DNA from: Dermanyssus gallinae
Lineage: Eukaryota; Arthropoda; Arachnida; Mesostigmata; Dermanyssidae
Direction: 5' to 3'
NCBI GenBank assembly: GCA_003439945.1
Contig: QVRM01003985.1
Location: forward strand, 248,001-312,000
Length of the DNA: 64,000 nt
The translations under genes were made by a program, and so were the position numbers. Of the stretch, positions 1 through 10,689 are shown piece after piece. The notes under the pieces were generated by a model. The model had not been told where the DNA came from. It saw only the letters and a program-made list of their open reading frames with translations, and made no database searches. How positions within the stretch are numbered: position 1 is the first letter of the stretch; each line of letters begins with the position of its first letter.

Positions 1-1632
1 CGGAAGCTGCGTGCAGCTAGACCCACGTGAGGTGAAACCATGCTGGGTAAAATCACGGATGTATGCGTCTACTATGGCAAAAAATTACACCTCGGAGTAC
101 ACAATAGGGCAGTGCTCAGCTTTGACATCCATCTCTATTACTTCTAGCGAGGACAACAACACCTGCACCTAATAAAGAACTAACTAAATAACGTGTGTAT
201 GAAGATGTTCATTCTTCTGGCGAAGTCATTGTTCGCGCCGCGTGCTTTTCCGTGTTTCCTAAGAAAGATATCGGCTACAAGTAGGCTCGTCGCAGTCGTT
301 TTTTTAAAGCAATGCGCAAACAGTCTTTAGTCGGAAAGACCTGACAAGTTCTTAGGAGGCCAAAGCCCCGTAGTATCGGCCCATAGACGCAGCTGAGTTA
401 ATGCATGATGTTCTAGTGTGTGTTCTACGTTTCCAATTAGTTGTCTCAGAATGGAAAAGCGCACCCCGGTTCTCTATTGATTAGTTTATCAGTTATTTGA
501 GCGTGTTCCTATCAGATTTGAAAGCTTGCCTGAAAAACCGCCACATCGACGCCCAAGTCTATGGTTGTACTACAGGTTGATCACGATGCTTGCTTTTATA
601 TTCCTCCGTAATGGTACAGTACAGCGCACTACAATTCACATGCAGTCGGAAAATGAAGCTCAAAATTGACTCACAACTTCAAGAAACTAGAAATACAGAT
701 TTTTTGAAAACTTATATTACATTGCGTACAACCATCTGCTTAGTAAATACTAGCTTTACCCTTATTGTAACTTGTGTTGGTTGCTTAGCGAACTTCGACT
801 TCGAACTAATCGAATTAAGATATGTGGAATTTATTGAAGAGCTTGCGCATAGTTAGAGAGTAGTAGAGTAATCTATATGTTACTTAAGATAGGGATTTCT
901 CTTTTATGGAGATCAGCATATAGATCTCTGCATAGAAGAGAGATGGCTGTTCTATCTAAGTGCAGCGATCTCTCAGCTAGCAGACATGTTCCCTGCGGGA
1001 TGCAAAACTATCCTGTTACCGCCAGCGATTGAGCCTAAATGATAACGCGCGTACATAATTATCGGTGTCTCTGTAGACGAAGCCCTACTTCGAGATGAAA
1101 AATATATCTGCGCGATTGCATAACGACCACAAACGTGGCGTACAGACCAAACACATAGAAAGCTGCGCTAGCGTTCATCGACAAGGCCGGCTAGATCCAT
1201 TACCTTTCTGAGGTGCATTTTAGGTAAGCTCAATGGCACACTAGCAATGAGCGGCTCAAAACAGACAGAGCATTGGATATAGATAGACAGATAAATAGAT
1301 AGGATCACGTGGACACTTCAGGCAGGCGGAGTCTGAATCATAAATGTAAGTCTAGCATAATGCTGCTAGTTGGGCCGCCAACAGCTCGACGGCAACACCG
1401 ACCTGAACTGGACAACGCGCTGCGCATACCATGAATCAAAATGGCGGCTGCATTATCACATTTCTGACAGTTTAGGGCTCGGTTTAGTAGGCCTGTCACG
1501 GACTGCATTAGCTATTGTCAACCACTGAGGTGCACGCAGTAAACGACCCGGTCGTATTTCTCTAGCTGCACCGTTAAAATGCGACGGGTCACGGAGACAC
1601 CGCGGCTTCCGGCATGCCGTTTGTCGTCAAAG

Positions 1633-1658
1633 ATAATAATAATAATATTAATAATAAT
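1633..1658. repeat. (ATA)n microsatellite
   Basis: Imperfect run of ATA/TAA triplets interrupted by one ATTA step. Simple-sequence DNA with no further context. Confidence 0.8.
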
Positions 1659-2878
1659 CACTGGGCCGTTAACTGAACAAAAAAGTCCTTTAGTGTACAA
1701 AAATGCTTAGTTGGCTACAAGCATCAGAACAGTAAATGTCTCCTAATGTTGAATTGGCTTCAAAGTTGCCTAATGTTTGATGCCTGCTGACTTCGATTAT
1801 GCTCAGAAGCGTACGATCGTCCGGGCAGATACTTAAAATTTTAACTGGACTATTCGCAATTTAGCGATCGATTCGGACCACAGTGACATCTATAAGGCCA
1901 TACTCGAATCACTAACGCAACCGCGCAACCAAGAAATACAATTGCCGAGACATAACAATGACTTTTTTTCTCAGAGTGAGTGCCCGGGTTCGGAAAGTGC
2001 AGTTCTCTAACATGTGCCCTTGTGACTTGTGCAGGCCCTCTATTTTGATGCAATGCATTGAGAATATCGAAGTCACGCTAGAGCTTTCAGCGTTGCAGTG
2101 CCCTGTTTTTATCACGTAGATATGGCAATAGCCTGATTCAAATATGCAAAAGGCTACATATTTATAATTACAAAGGGCAACTTATTTTACGTGGACGCTT
2201 CACGTCGACGTTTGCTGAACTTATGCTGAACTATAACTCGCATCCACGGAAACATTTATGGCATATGAACGGCACTGTCGAACTCTAACAACTGTACAAC
2301 ACACATTTCTTGTTCTGAGATTTAAATGGATGAGGGCTTCCTTCATGTGAACGGATAGTGTGTATGCAGGCGTCCTGGCTTTGCTTCGACACGTCTGCTC
2401 TCCCCCACGAACAGACCTAAAATATACATAAAAGTTTCATTTCTATTCGACAATTGTTTAACGACAAGAGGAAACGATAATATTGGCTTAACGCTCTTGC
2501 CTCATTCAAGACAGGCTTTCTGTTAAATTATATTGAGTTCCGAGAAAGATTGAGAGAGAGAGCTAGACGTGAGGTTGTTGCGTTGGTAAACATTCACTAG
2601 AGTTCCGTCCCAACCGTCAAAAGGCACAAATACCACAAGAAAATGACACAAGATCGTCTATTCTTCTTAAAATAACTACTATTAAGATTATTAGTATATT
2701 ATAATTACTCTTAACTATATTAGTATATTATAACTGCTACATGTGGTATGTTTTGCAGCCGCATCAACGCAACAAGCAAATCGAGTAATTTAAAGCGTTT
2801 TCTGTTAACTGCAAGACAATGCTACTGACAAGCTATGTCGCCGTTGTCCCCAGCAAACGTGTGCCATATTCAAGGATA

Positions 2879-2903
2879 TCTATATATATATATATATATA
2901 TAT
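2879..2903. repeat. (TA)n microsatellite
   Basis: Uninterrupted TA dinucleotides immediately outside the left arm of the foldback element. Two more TA runs (about 2,985-3,009 and 4,064-4,094) lie at mirrored places inside its two arms. Confidence 0.9.
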
Positions 2904-2908
2904 GCAGA

Positions 2909-3427
2909 ATGCATGTAACGTGATGCTACAACATACACTGAATAAAAACGTATATGTAATTATTCCATGAGTGCTGCACTATTATAATATATATATATAT
3001 ATATATATAAGAAATTAACTTTTTCCCAATGGAAGGAGGACGCGGAAACGTCTTGTTTAGGAGAGAAATTTATAAAAGTAGTTATTCTGCCTTCTTTCTC
3101 CTACATAGTTGTGCAAAATCTACGTTTGCGGGAGAACTAGTCAACGCACGAAGGGACCGATTATACCAGGCAAATTCTGCATAACGGAAGACACTTCACT
3201 AGCTTGCGTAGCAAAAAGCGAATAGCCAGATTGAGGAAAATCATAAAAAGTCGATATTTGTTATGTTTTACGTTAACGCTTTTTGTCAAAAATTGTAACA
3301 TTTTTCAATTACGACAAAAAATGTATGTCCAAAAGACCAGTCTCACGCAATAGCAAATTTAATGCCCACTAATTTCGTACCAAAGTGATGCTGCTGCGGT
3401 ACGTAGTTGTCAAGTAACTAAGCTTCT
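2909..3427 (+). repeat. Left inverted arm of the foldback element
   Basis: Pairs with 3,632-4,182 in reverse complement. It contains an internal TA run at about 2,985-3,009, which matches the TA run at 4,064-4,094 in the other arm. Confidence 0.8.
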
Positions 3428-3631
3428 TCGATAGCCATATCGAAAGCGAAGGCATGTATACTTGCATAGGGTGTATGGAAAAAATAGGTACATACTTTGA
3501 GGTTTGGTAGAACTCGGCAAGAGAATAATTTTTGATAGTGGAAGGAGCGGGCGGAAACGTCTTGGCAAAAGTTTACGGTTGTGAACGTGCAATCTTGCAC
3601 GTAAAACATAACAACTATGACTGTTGAGAAA

Positions 3632-4182
3632 GCTTAGTTACTGGACAAGTACGCAGCACCATCACGTTGGTGCGAAAATGATGGGCATTAAATTTGCTAT
3701 TGCGTAATTGGAGTAAATTGGAGAGGTCTTTTAGACGTACATGTTTGGTCGTAATGGAAAAAACTTACAATTTGTTTATGAAAAAGCGTTAACGTAACAT
3801 AACGACTTTTTATGACTTTCCCTAATCTGGTTATTCGCTTTTCGCTACGCAAGCTAGTGAAGTGTCTTCTGTTGTACAGAATTTGCCTGGTATAATCGGT
3901 TCCTTCGTGCGTTGACTGGTTCTCCCGCAAACATAGATTTCGCACAACTATGTAAAAGAAAAAAGCCAGAATAACTACTTTTATAAACTGCACTCTCTCT
4001 CCTAAACAAGACGTTTCCGCCCCTCCTTCCACTGGGAAATATTGCAATAAGTACATAACTATATAATTTATATATATATATATATATATATATGACTTTT
4101 TATGTCATAATAGTGCAGCACTCATGAAATAATTAAATACATGTTTTTATTCAATGTATGTTGTAGCATCACGTTACATGCA
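3632..4182 (-). repeat. Right inverted arm of the foldback element
   Basis: Reverse complement of 2,909-3,427. It is slightly longer, mainly because of a longer TA tract and small indels. The divergence between arms is visible by eye, so the palindrome is not brand new. Confidence 0.8.
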
Positions 4183-4499
4183 TGCTAAGTGAACATATGT
4201 TCTAGGGGACTAGGTGGAACTGATTTAACTAAATTAGCTCTAATAGCAGTTTTTATAAACTGCTTATCTATGCGGCTGATTTTATATATCACATATATCT
4301 ACTGAAACTAGATCATAGTTCCAGTATGGAGCTAAATATATACGCCGTTGTCGCAAATTCGTTTTGTGCTCAGAATGTAGAGATGTTGTGCGACGGTTGT
4401 GACGACCGTCCACAACTGTGTATTCAAGCCCAACCGCAGCAAATACGCATAGCGTAAAGCAGAACAGTATTTACTTTTGTCGCGGCGATATCCATATAT

Positions 4500-5165
4500 A
4501 TGGGTGTTAAGATTAAAATAACAACAAATATATTTTTTCTCTGTGTCTTATTCTCTCGCGCTCCCTCTCTCTTTCTCTGCCTTCCATCCATCGCTGTCGT
4601 CTCGTCTTTTCTCCCCAGGTCATTGCGGCGGTTCTAAATGCCCGAGGGATCGGCAAGCAAGCGAGCGAGGCGATTCTCTCGATTAGGTTGCTCTGCAGCC
4701 AGTGTCGCTATTTGAGTTTGTCGGGTGCATGTTTGTGCCGACGGCTGCGTGGACACCTTCTTAGGTTGGGAACTTGGGAACTTACGTTGGCTGGACGCGT
4801 GCTATATGGAACAGTTGCCATGGTGGCGCCACTGCCGCCATCACTTCGACGCCGACTGGTTTCCGACTCTCGGCAGGAGGGCGGACGACCTGGTTTGCTC
4901 TCTCGAGTGTTCGTAGCCGACTTCGGGTGGCAAAGAGAAGTGTCCAAGAGATAAACAAGACGAAGTGGTCCCAAAGGAAATAGCGAGCATCTGTTTGAAG
5001 TGCGAATCTTTCTACCTCGACGCCCCCGTGGGGCCTACCGGGTGGACCAGTCGTCGTCGTCGTCGGGAATAAAAGACCCTTAACCCTCTCCCACCGCCCT
5101 GCTCCTCCTCCCCCCCCCCCCATCAAAGACGCACGCCAGTCGACGTCGACAAACTTGGCCCACAA
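4500..5165 (+). other. GC-rich segment, possible LTR or promoter-like DNA
   Basis: This segment stands out from its AT-rich surroundings. It has a CT-rich lead-in (about 4,540-4,620), then CpG-rich DNA with several short open frames on both strands. After these come a GTC-repeat patch (about 5,050-5,065), an AATAAA at about 5,069-5,074 and a poly-C run near 5,108-5,120. A polyadenylation signal about 100 bases before the end of a GC-rich block is what an LTR R/U5 region or a short untranslated first exon can look like. No paired LTR, primer-binding site or gag/pol frame is seen, so I leave the identity open. None of the overlapping short frames has recognisable protein motifs. Confidence 0.3.
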
Positions 5166-6515
5166 GCTAAATCGAGAATACGCTGTATGGGGTCAAGCAC
5201 GAAACCGAACGTACAGATCCGGGCTATCGTAAACGAGGCAACCGAACAAGATGATAAGGGAAAACACAGATAAGAAAGAAAAAACGAGAACAAGGACCAA
5301 ATGAGCGAATAGTTAACATAAGTCACATTTGCAACTAGAATAAAGAAGCTCCGCACCGTTAAGTTGACTGTGTAGCATCCTCTGTTTGTAGGGATGCTTA
5401 GTTTTTCCGCTGCACCTAGCGACTACTTAGACGAGGACGACTGACTATCAACGGCTATCGGAAGATGAGTTTCCGACACGGGTGAGGAAATGCCTTAGCT
5501 ATCACCTGTCAGTGGGCTGAACAAAAGACTTCACAAGTTGCTAAGAGGTCAAAACCGTGTACGGCACGGTGTAGGTAGGTAAAGTAATCTGTTTCCCTCT
5601 GTTGAAGTAATATACACACACACGCACTCATTGATACACACCCTGATTGCTGTAGTGTATATGTCTACAGTATAATTTTTGCATACATAATTTATAGTAT
5701 CATTTTTGCATACATAACTATTGTTGCTGACGATACGACCAACTAGTGAGCGGCTTGAAACATCCTCGCGGATTTTAGTTTTTGTTTTCGTTGTTTTTTC
5801 AAAACGCACGTTTCTTGAGAACAAGTGCAGAGTCACCCCAGGGTCGTTTCTTACGGTATCCCTTTAAGCGAAGGTGATACGTAGGTAGAAGCACTACATT
5901 TAGAAGTTATCGGAACAATATATGGCGTTTAAATTTTTTTCGAAATGCAGCCAGCATCCTGGCATCCCTGATAAATAATATTAAATATTTTTATCTGGTT
6001 ATACAAGAGCCTTCTTTAAACGGAAGAGTTGTGTTGCTTGGCAAGACAAATCGCGTGGGCAAATCTATCCGTTCTCAGCATCTTTGTTGTTGGCCAATTG
6101 AAACACTAATTTAGAGCCTTATAAACTAAAAACTTACCTATCGACGAATTTATAAGTATTTGTCGTTTTCCTGTACTTCGGCATGTTCACAATACTGAGC
6201 CTTGAAGGATATTTTATGGTGCTGACGGACTTTTGTAACAAAGAAGGGTTACGTGAGGCCCCAAGCCGCTCAAAGCATCATTGTAAAGGATCTGCTGTTT
6301 ACAGAGCACACCTTTAAATGGATGGACCGATTTATTATTCGCTGACATACATACCTTAATGCACATACCACCCTTCCATATCAGGGACGCTCAGAGCGGC
6401 ATCATAAACGGACTTGTTTATACATCTCCCAACGGTCTATATGACAACATGGTCGCTGACTCTCAGCGGTATGGTTTATCATTCATTCTCAATGTGCATC
6501 GCTCAAACATAATTC
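5166..6515. other. Intergenic DNA, nothing recognised
   Basis: AT-rich sequence with only short, motif-free open frames. A small internal direct repeat (TTTTGCATACATAA) occurs twice around 5,675-5,720. Nothing else is supported. Confidence 0.6.
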
Positions 6516-6519
6516 GATC

Positions 6520-6600
6520 AACACTAGGAATCGAACCGGCGATACCCCGCTAGATGACAACCGTGACAAACGCTCTAGGCCCCTAGACCACGCTTATGGG
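6520..6600 (-). other. tRNA-derived sequence (SINE head or tRNA pseudogene)
   Basis: Read on the minus strand, this has the two internal RNA polymerase III promoter elements of a tRNA. A box A-like TGGTCTAGGGGC lies at 6,590-6,579, and a box B GGTTCGATTCC at 6,537-6,527, about 42 bases further on. The T-loop core TTCGATT is canonical. The flanking bases do not form a convincing seven-pair acceptor stem, so a functional tRNA is unlikely. A tRNA-derived SINE head or an old tRNA pseudogene fits better. Confidence 0.6.
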
Positions 6601-7769
6601 TTGAGGGCGAGGGGTTACTGGGCCTGCTATTCGAGTTTGACAACCCCAGTAAGGTATTTCTTATTGGTACACGAGTTTTATATCCGAGCTAGCGTAAATA
6701 AAATAACCGAGAAGGATGTAACGTGCAAGTTTGCAGGTACGCATTAATTTTACCCATTGTAGCTTCGGAAATATAGTATTTCCGTATATTAATAGTATCA
6801 CTGCCGTGTCTAACATGCAGTTAAACGGCTTAGAATCCTCTCACTGACCCCAACCCGTAGAGGCCACTTCATGGTTCTCAAATGTACGTAATTTTTTTTT
6901 ATGGGACCGTCTTCTCCGGACGGCAAATTTATTTAAGTTCAATAACTCTTCATTGAGCTTGAAATTTCCATTATTACATAAATTCAAACAATTATAACTA
7001 TTCAGGTAATTTTGCAGAAAAGGCTATCGCCCATGTCTGAATTTACTGTAGAAAATGTCATGACTTATTTTAATAAGTGTGAATTATACTCATAAAGCAG
7101 ATTAACGTGCGTAGTTACGCCCGCAAGGTTTAGTAGTATTGGGACAGAGCGCGCTAGTAATTTAATTCAAATACCAACATATTGTAAATACATCAGTACT
7201 AAAAACAAGTAGGCAGCTCCCTGCCCACGTCGGTCTACGCCATCCGTCTCTAGGATTACACGTCTGGTGGCTTACCGTGGCCAGGATACACCGTAATATA
7301 ATTGTCGCCGTTTACAAATATGTATTACTTGCCTGATGCTTAGGCTATCGCTGGATTACCTCATCATACCCGGAAGCTGTTTCTCCAGATAGACAACGAG
7401 ATACGAGGTGCGAGATCTCCACCGATCTTGCCAATGATCCTGTACCGGTGCACAAAGCAACCTTTTGACGGTAGGGGGTATCTCTAGTTGATAAACGTTG
7501 CGACTATTTTTTTAGCGGAATTTATTAAAAAGATATGTTAAACCATTTCGCTAAGGCTCAGTGGCTATGCTTTCATAGTGAGTGTTGGGGAAACTCTAGA
7601 TATTGCAACATGCCCGACCCTCTGTGCATTGAAGATAAGCCTTACGACGATATCAAGCCCGTAGAGACGGATGATAGTCTAAAATTATTTAGAAGCCTCT
7701 ATTTTTTTAAGTTAAGAAAAATGCATTTTCTCTTAGACTTTTGACTTTCTTGATCACAATGTATTTGCT
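6601..7769. other. Intergenic DNA, nothing recognised
   Basis: AT-rich DNA. The 69-codon frame at 7,535-7,744 has no recognisable domain. No RNA gene or repeat stands out. Confidence 0.55.
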
Positions 7770-8470
7770 CAAATGCATGGTCGACTGGTTTACATTCTAC
7801 AATGCAGGTACAAAGCCGCCAGGATTTGTGCGGTGGAACCGTGCTGGCATAGTATTAGCATAGGAGCTCCGCAAGGCTCTGTTGTTGGTCATGTTATGTT
7901 TATAATTCTGTTGGCTTTTATACTTTTGGAGATAAAAGGTGACAAGTTAGGTAAATCGATAGCTATGCCAATGACACGATGACTATTTTTCGAATCCATC
8001 ATTAGATCCTATAAAATTAGTCGTAAGTAACTACATTGCCCCGGTAGATCACATATTAGAAACGTTAGATAAGCTTGGCTTAGTCGTTAACACTTGCAAA
8101 ACAAATGTAATATTGTTTTGTCAGGATAGGAGAATAATTAGCGTGCCAACGTCTTTTAAACTCAATCCGCATGTGGCAATTCACTCCTGGTGGACCTACA
8201 TGTGGTAGTCCGCATGTAGTAATTCCTCCGATGGACATACAAAATAACGCATTATCGGGATATTGTCTAGAAGTTGGAGTGATTCTCTCAGAGGACTGTA
8301 TGTCAGCTACGGTTTTCTGCCAGTTGCATACTCTCATACAAAACAACTCGTGGCATTTTCCCGGCGGACCTTGCAATCTTTTTGTCTTAAAAAAGATTGC
8401 AAGTTTCGCAAATAAGAGCTAAAGCGTTGAGAAGAAGCTACAATCTTTGGAGTTCAAAATACCCACACAG
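7770..8470 (+). pseudogene. Decayed reverse transcriptase of a non-LTR retrotransposon
   Basis: Pieces of a non-LTR reverse transcriptase appear in order but in different frames. The B-motif region ISIGAPQGSVVGHVMFIIL lies at about 7,855-7,912 (frame of 7,773). The catalytic box reads YAND, not YADD, at 7,964-7,975, in another frame. Next is LDKLGLVVNTCKTNVILF from about 8,065 in a third frame. An LGVILSEDC-like segment follows at about 8,265 in yet another frame. The first catalytic aspartate of the pair has become asparagine and at least three frame changes separate the blocks, so it cannot encode an active enzyme. Order and wording fit the Jockey/CR1/I side of the LINE tree, but the clade cannot be fixed by eye. 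The upstream endonuclease region is not visible. Confidence 0.7.
8370..8403. repeat. Perfect 14-bp stem-loop
   Basis: CTTGCAATCTTTTT (8,370-8,383) is followed by the six-base loop GTCTTA and then by the exact reverse complement at 8,390-8,403. It lies in the 3' part of the reverse-transcriptase relic. It could be a chance product of A/T runs or an RNA hairpin of the old element. Confidence 0.7.
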
Positions 8471-8781
8471 AGGTTAGTTCCCAAGATGAGATTATTCAAC
8501 GCCGCCACACGCCGTGTGGTTAATCTGCATACGTATATTGCTAGCTATAATATTACATACGGCTGTTATATTATTTATTTTTTACACTCACACCATCATT
8601 TGAGTGAGAATTAAGGCATTGTGAGATAAGCAGTTACGATAATAAGCCACATTGTCAGCGTCAACATACGCCATCCACAGTAATGTTACAATTACCTATC
8701 GACGCATTGCAAACTGTGCTTTGCTCGCGTGAGTTTGGTAGTTTGTGTGTGTCATGTACGATTAAAGGGAGCTATGGCATT

Positions 8782-8812
8782 GAGAATTTAAAAGTTGTCC
8801 TTTTAAATTCTC
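8782..8812. repeat. Perfect 13-bp stem-loop
   Basis: GAGAATTTAAAAG (8,782-8,794), loop TTGTC, then the exact reverse complement (8,800-8,812). No T-run follows at once and no neighbouring gene uses it. It is the second perfect hairpin within 450 bases. Confidence 0.7.
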
Positions 8813-9317
8813 TATCCGTGGTAACAGAAAAAAAGTCATGTGGAGCTAAGTCCGGCAAATATGGAGGTTGAGAAAAAATAGAATTTTAATTTTTTGTCAA
8901 ATAATTATAAATGAGTAACAATGTGTGCGCCGATGTGGTGTCGTGATGGAAGAGCCAAAAGTTGTTTGCCCAAGCTCAAGCGTCTTGCGTCGGACGCTCT
9001 CGCGCATTTTTCTCAAATTTAGAAGTGCGGTATTTCCTATTCCTTGTTAAATGCAGAACCCGGTGGCAAACATTTGCGGAAGATGATTTTATTGTACTAA
9101 AAAAAATAGTAAAGCTAACCTTGGTGTTGGATCTGCTCTGTCGGAATTTATTCAATTGACGCTCTCCTTGGAAGCACTACTGCTTTGGTTTCCATGTCGT
9201 AACCGATACCTAAAAAAAAAAATCCTTTCGGGGCTGACTTTCAGCCAAGATTTAACGTCCATGGAACTGCTTTTTGCATTGCTTTATAGACGGACCCCCA
9301 TAAATACAAATGTGCAA
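8813..9317. other. Intergenic DNA, nothing recognised
   Basis: Short motif-free open frames only (8,962-9,159 and 9,156-9,425). The second runs into the tRNA-like sequence on the other strand. Confidence 0.55.
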
Positions 9318-9400
9318 CGGTGGGGCTCGAACCTGCGCACCTATGTGTCTCCTCCGGTCGCGAGGCGCAGACGCATGCCACTACGCCACCGGGCTCGACC
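9318..9400 (-). other. tRNA-derived sequence (SINE head or tRNA pseudogene)
   Basis: On the minus strand a box A-like TGGCGTAGTGG (9,388-9,378) is followed 44 bases later by a box B GGTTCGAGCCC (9,333-9,323). In between lies CTGCGCCTCGCGACCGGAGG, wording commonly seen in tRNA-derived SINEs. The T-stem pairs only partly and no seven-pair acceptor stem is evident. I therefore call a SINE head or pseudogene, not a working tRNA. It sits just upstream of a LINE relic on the other strand. Confidence 0.65.
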
Positions 9401-9498
9401 GATATTTATGGCACTTTTTCTGTAATCACTTTCCGAAGCAGTCCAGGCTCTTCTTCCACCCGAAGGTTTAATTCGGACATTTCCCGACGGGCGTCCAT

Positions 9499-9906
9499 TT
9501 GCTGGAAATTCTACATTTTTGGAACGAACTTTTCTGCCAGTCCTTTGCCGATACGGCAAGAAACCGCTTCGTGTATCTGCTAGCGGATTGCGGACCGGCA
9601 GTGGGAACAATCAGAGTCAGGTTTAGGTTAACTATTACAGGACCATATCAGCAATTGTTGGAGTGGCAGAGAAAAGTGGCAGAGGCCTCGACGGGGTTAC
9701 ATTGTGCATGGCTATTATCACTTGGTATAATTCGACCCAATGATTTTATCAAGTTGGCGATCAATGTCTTTGCCGGTTCTGCTCACAGATGTGCGCTAAA
9801 TACCACGCAACGAGCTACCAGACGCATCTGCGGTCTTTGCACTTTTTCGGCCGATGGGACGGTCGCTAAAGTGTTCAAATTGTATGTAGTAATGATTAAA
9901 TTGTAA
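9499..9906 (+). pseudogene. Relic of the C-terminus of an element-B-type LINE ORF2
   Basis: This 135-codon open stretch matches the post-reverse-transcriptase region of the element-B ORF2 found at 30,143-32,962. The relic has RNRFVYLLADCGPAVGTIR (residues 21-39) where element B has RSRFVYLMSGCAPVVEIIR. Shared spacing continues through a P...EW..KV segment to a RRICGLC motif that corresponds to ECVCRLC in element B. Reverse transcriptase and endonuclease are absent, so this is a 5'-truncated or decayed copy. The frame is still open, but no upstream start makes sense as a protein. It lies 0.8 kb outside the satellite edge. Confidence 0.7.
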
Positions 9907-10106
9907 TTGTGTACAAACTTGAAAGGCAACGTTATTGCGAAATAAACAATGTGTATGTGCACAAACAATATTTGGCGGTTAGTGGGTACGATCTCACAAA
10001 CTTATTTCGTTACTGGCGCCGAAGGGATATATCGTCGGTCTTTTCATGCACACTTTACACATATATATATGCTGACGCAATCCAGGCCAGATATGTCTTA
10101 GCTTTT

Positions 10107-10344
10107 GCCGAGACAGACATGGTGAGGAAGTACCAGAACATTGGGTGCCCGTGCAGGTTTCCATTACTTGCCTTCGAGACCCTTGACAGAGCGTGTTCAT
10201 CAACTCGTAGTTTGCTGCATAATGTCGGGGAGCGGGTGATTCTAGCCAGCGGAGATAAAAAAACGAGCGATTTCTTCACACATGGCCTGTCGCTGCATGT
10301 GCAACGGGGCAATGCAGTCCGGAGCACACGTTTGCAGGGGTTCA
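10107..10344 (+). pseudogene. Relic of the C-terminus of an element-C-type (RLE) ORF2
   Basis: Within an open frame that runs 9,909-10,364, residues 67-145 match the extreme C-terminus of the element-C ORF2 at 49,042-51,159. AETDMVRKYQNIGCP parallels AETNRLRKYSSIGYP. LLAFETLDRACSSTRSLL parallels PLAFETLGAPGVRTKQLI. SGDKKTSDFF parallels SGDNRSSSFF, and LHVQRGNAVR parallels LDIQRGNAAS. The endonuclease core and the reverse transcriptase are missing. The first 66 codons of the frame show no match and include an ATATAT run, so they are probably unrelated. This shows that the element-C family has been in this neighbourhood for a long time. Confidence 0.75.
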
Positions 10345-10364
10345 ATAGATATGTCCAAATTTAA

Positions 10365-10689
10365 ATTAAACACAAATAGCACGGTCAACGATGCCGGTCA
10401 GCGATATACGTTGTTCTCTGCACCGCGTTGTTTACCGCTCTTGCAAGAGAGATAGTTGAGCTTAATATTAAACGTGAATTTGATAATCTTTGCCGGATTA
10501 TCGGTGCGTTAAGCAGATTATATTCCAATCGTTGCACTAATATGCTTGCATTTCAAAGCAACATCGGCATATATTAACGATTATTACGATCCGTGAAACA
10601 GAGTATTGCACATTACAATCAATAGATAACGTGCATATTGACATAATGAGCTTACTAACTAATTTGCATTACCACATGTCAAGTCTACT
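10365..10689. other. Unique DNA between the relics and the satellite edge
   Basis: No gene or repeat recognised. The satellite becomes visible only gradually from about 10,690, beginning with diverged pieces such as TGCTGGTTCCGAAGG. Confidence 0.55.

Larger units (their letters stand above)
1..2908. other. AT-rich intergenic DNA, no gene recognised
   Basis: I see no supported gene here on either strand. Open frames are short (under 90 codons), start at arbitrary ATGs and encode no recognisable motif. Minor low-complexity patches are present: an ATA/TAA run at about 1,633-1,658, a GATA-like run near 1,280-1,300, and the 15-mer ATTAGTATATTATAA occurring twice between about 2,690 and 2,735. The first 200 bases end in an AATAAAG-AACTAACTAAATAA-like stretch. 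That could be the 3' tail of a decayed retroelement, but nothing upstream supports it. Confidence 0.6.
2909..4182. mobile_element. Foldback element with ~0.5-kb inverted arms
   Basis: The left arm (about 2,909-3,427) and right arm (about 3,632-4,182) are reverse complements over nearly their whole length, with scattered mismatches and small indels. Matching landmarks appear in mirrored order. The outer edge GCATGTAACGTGATGCTAC matches the right-end GTAGCATCACGTTACATGC. Next come a GTGCTGCACTA block, a TA run, a GGAAACGTCTTG block, the AACGCTTTTT block, and the innermost GCATTAAATTTGCTATTG. About 200 bases of unique spacer lie between the arms. No transposase is seen and no target duplication is obvious. 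This is the form of a foldback or long-TIR non-autonomous DNA element. A locus-level palindrome from inverted duplication is the alternative. A 119-codon minus-strand frame at 3,697-4,056 lies in the right arm. I do not count it as a gene, because the mirrored left arm does not keep it open. Confidence 0.8.

Noticed and set aside
590..856. 88-codon plus-strand frame
   Set aside because: No signal peptide, domain or coding context could be supported. Length is within chance for this region.
3697..4056. 119-codon minus-strand frame in the foldback arm
   Set aside because: No domain is recognisable, and the mirrored arm does not keep the frame open. Chance frame in an inverted repeat.
4688..5165. 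Overlapping frames of 60-127 codons on both strands of the GC-rich segment
   Set aside because: GC-rich DNA has few stops. The frames overlap each other and show no protein motif or conserved start.
8166..8250. Direct repeat CCGCATGT(G/A)G(C/T)AATTC at 43-bp spacing, compared with the 44-bp satellite
   Set aside because: The sequence is unrelated to the satellite and the spacing differs by one. Coincidence.
9318..9400. Functional tRNA gene on the minus strand
   Set aside because: Box A and box B are present, but the acceptor stem does not pair and the T-stem is weak. A SINE head or pseudogene fits better.
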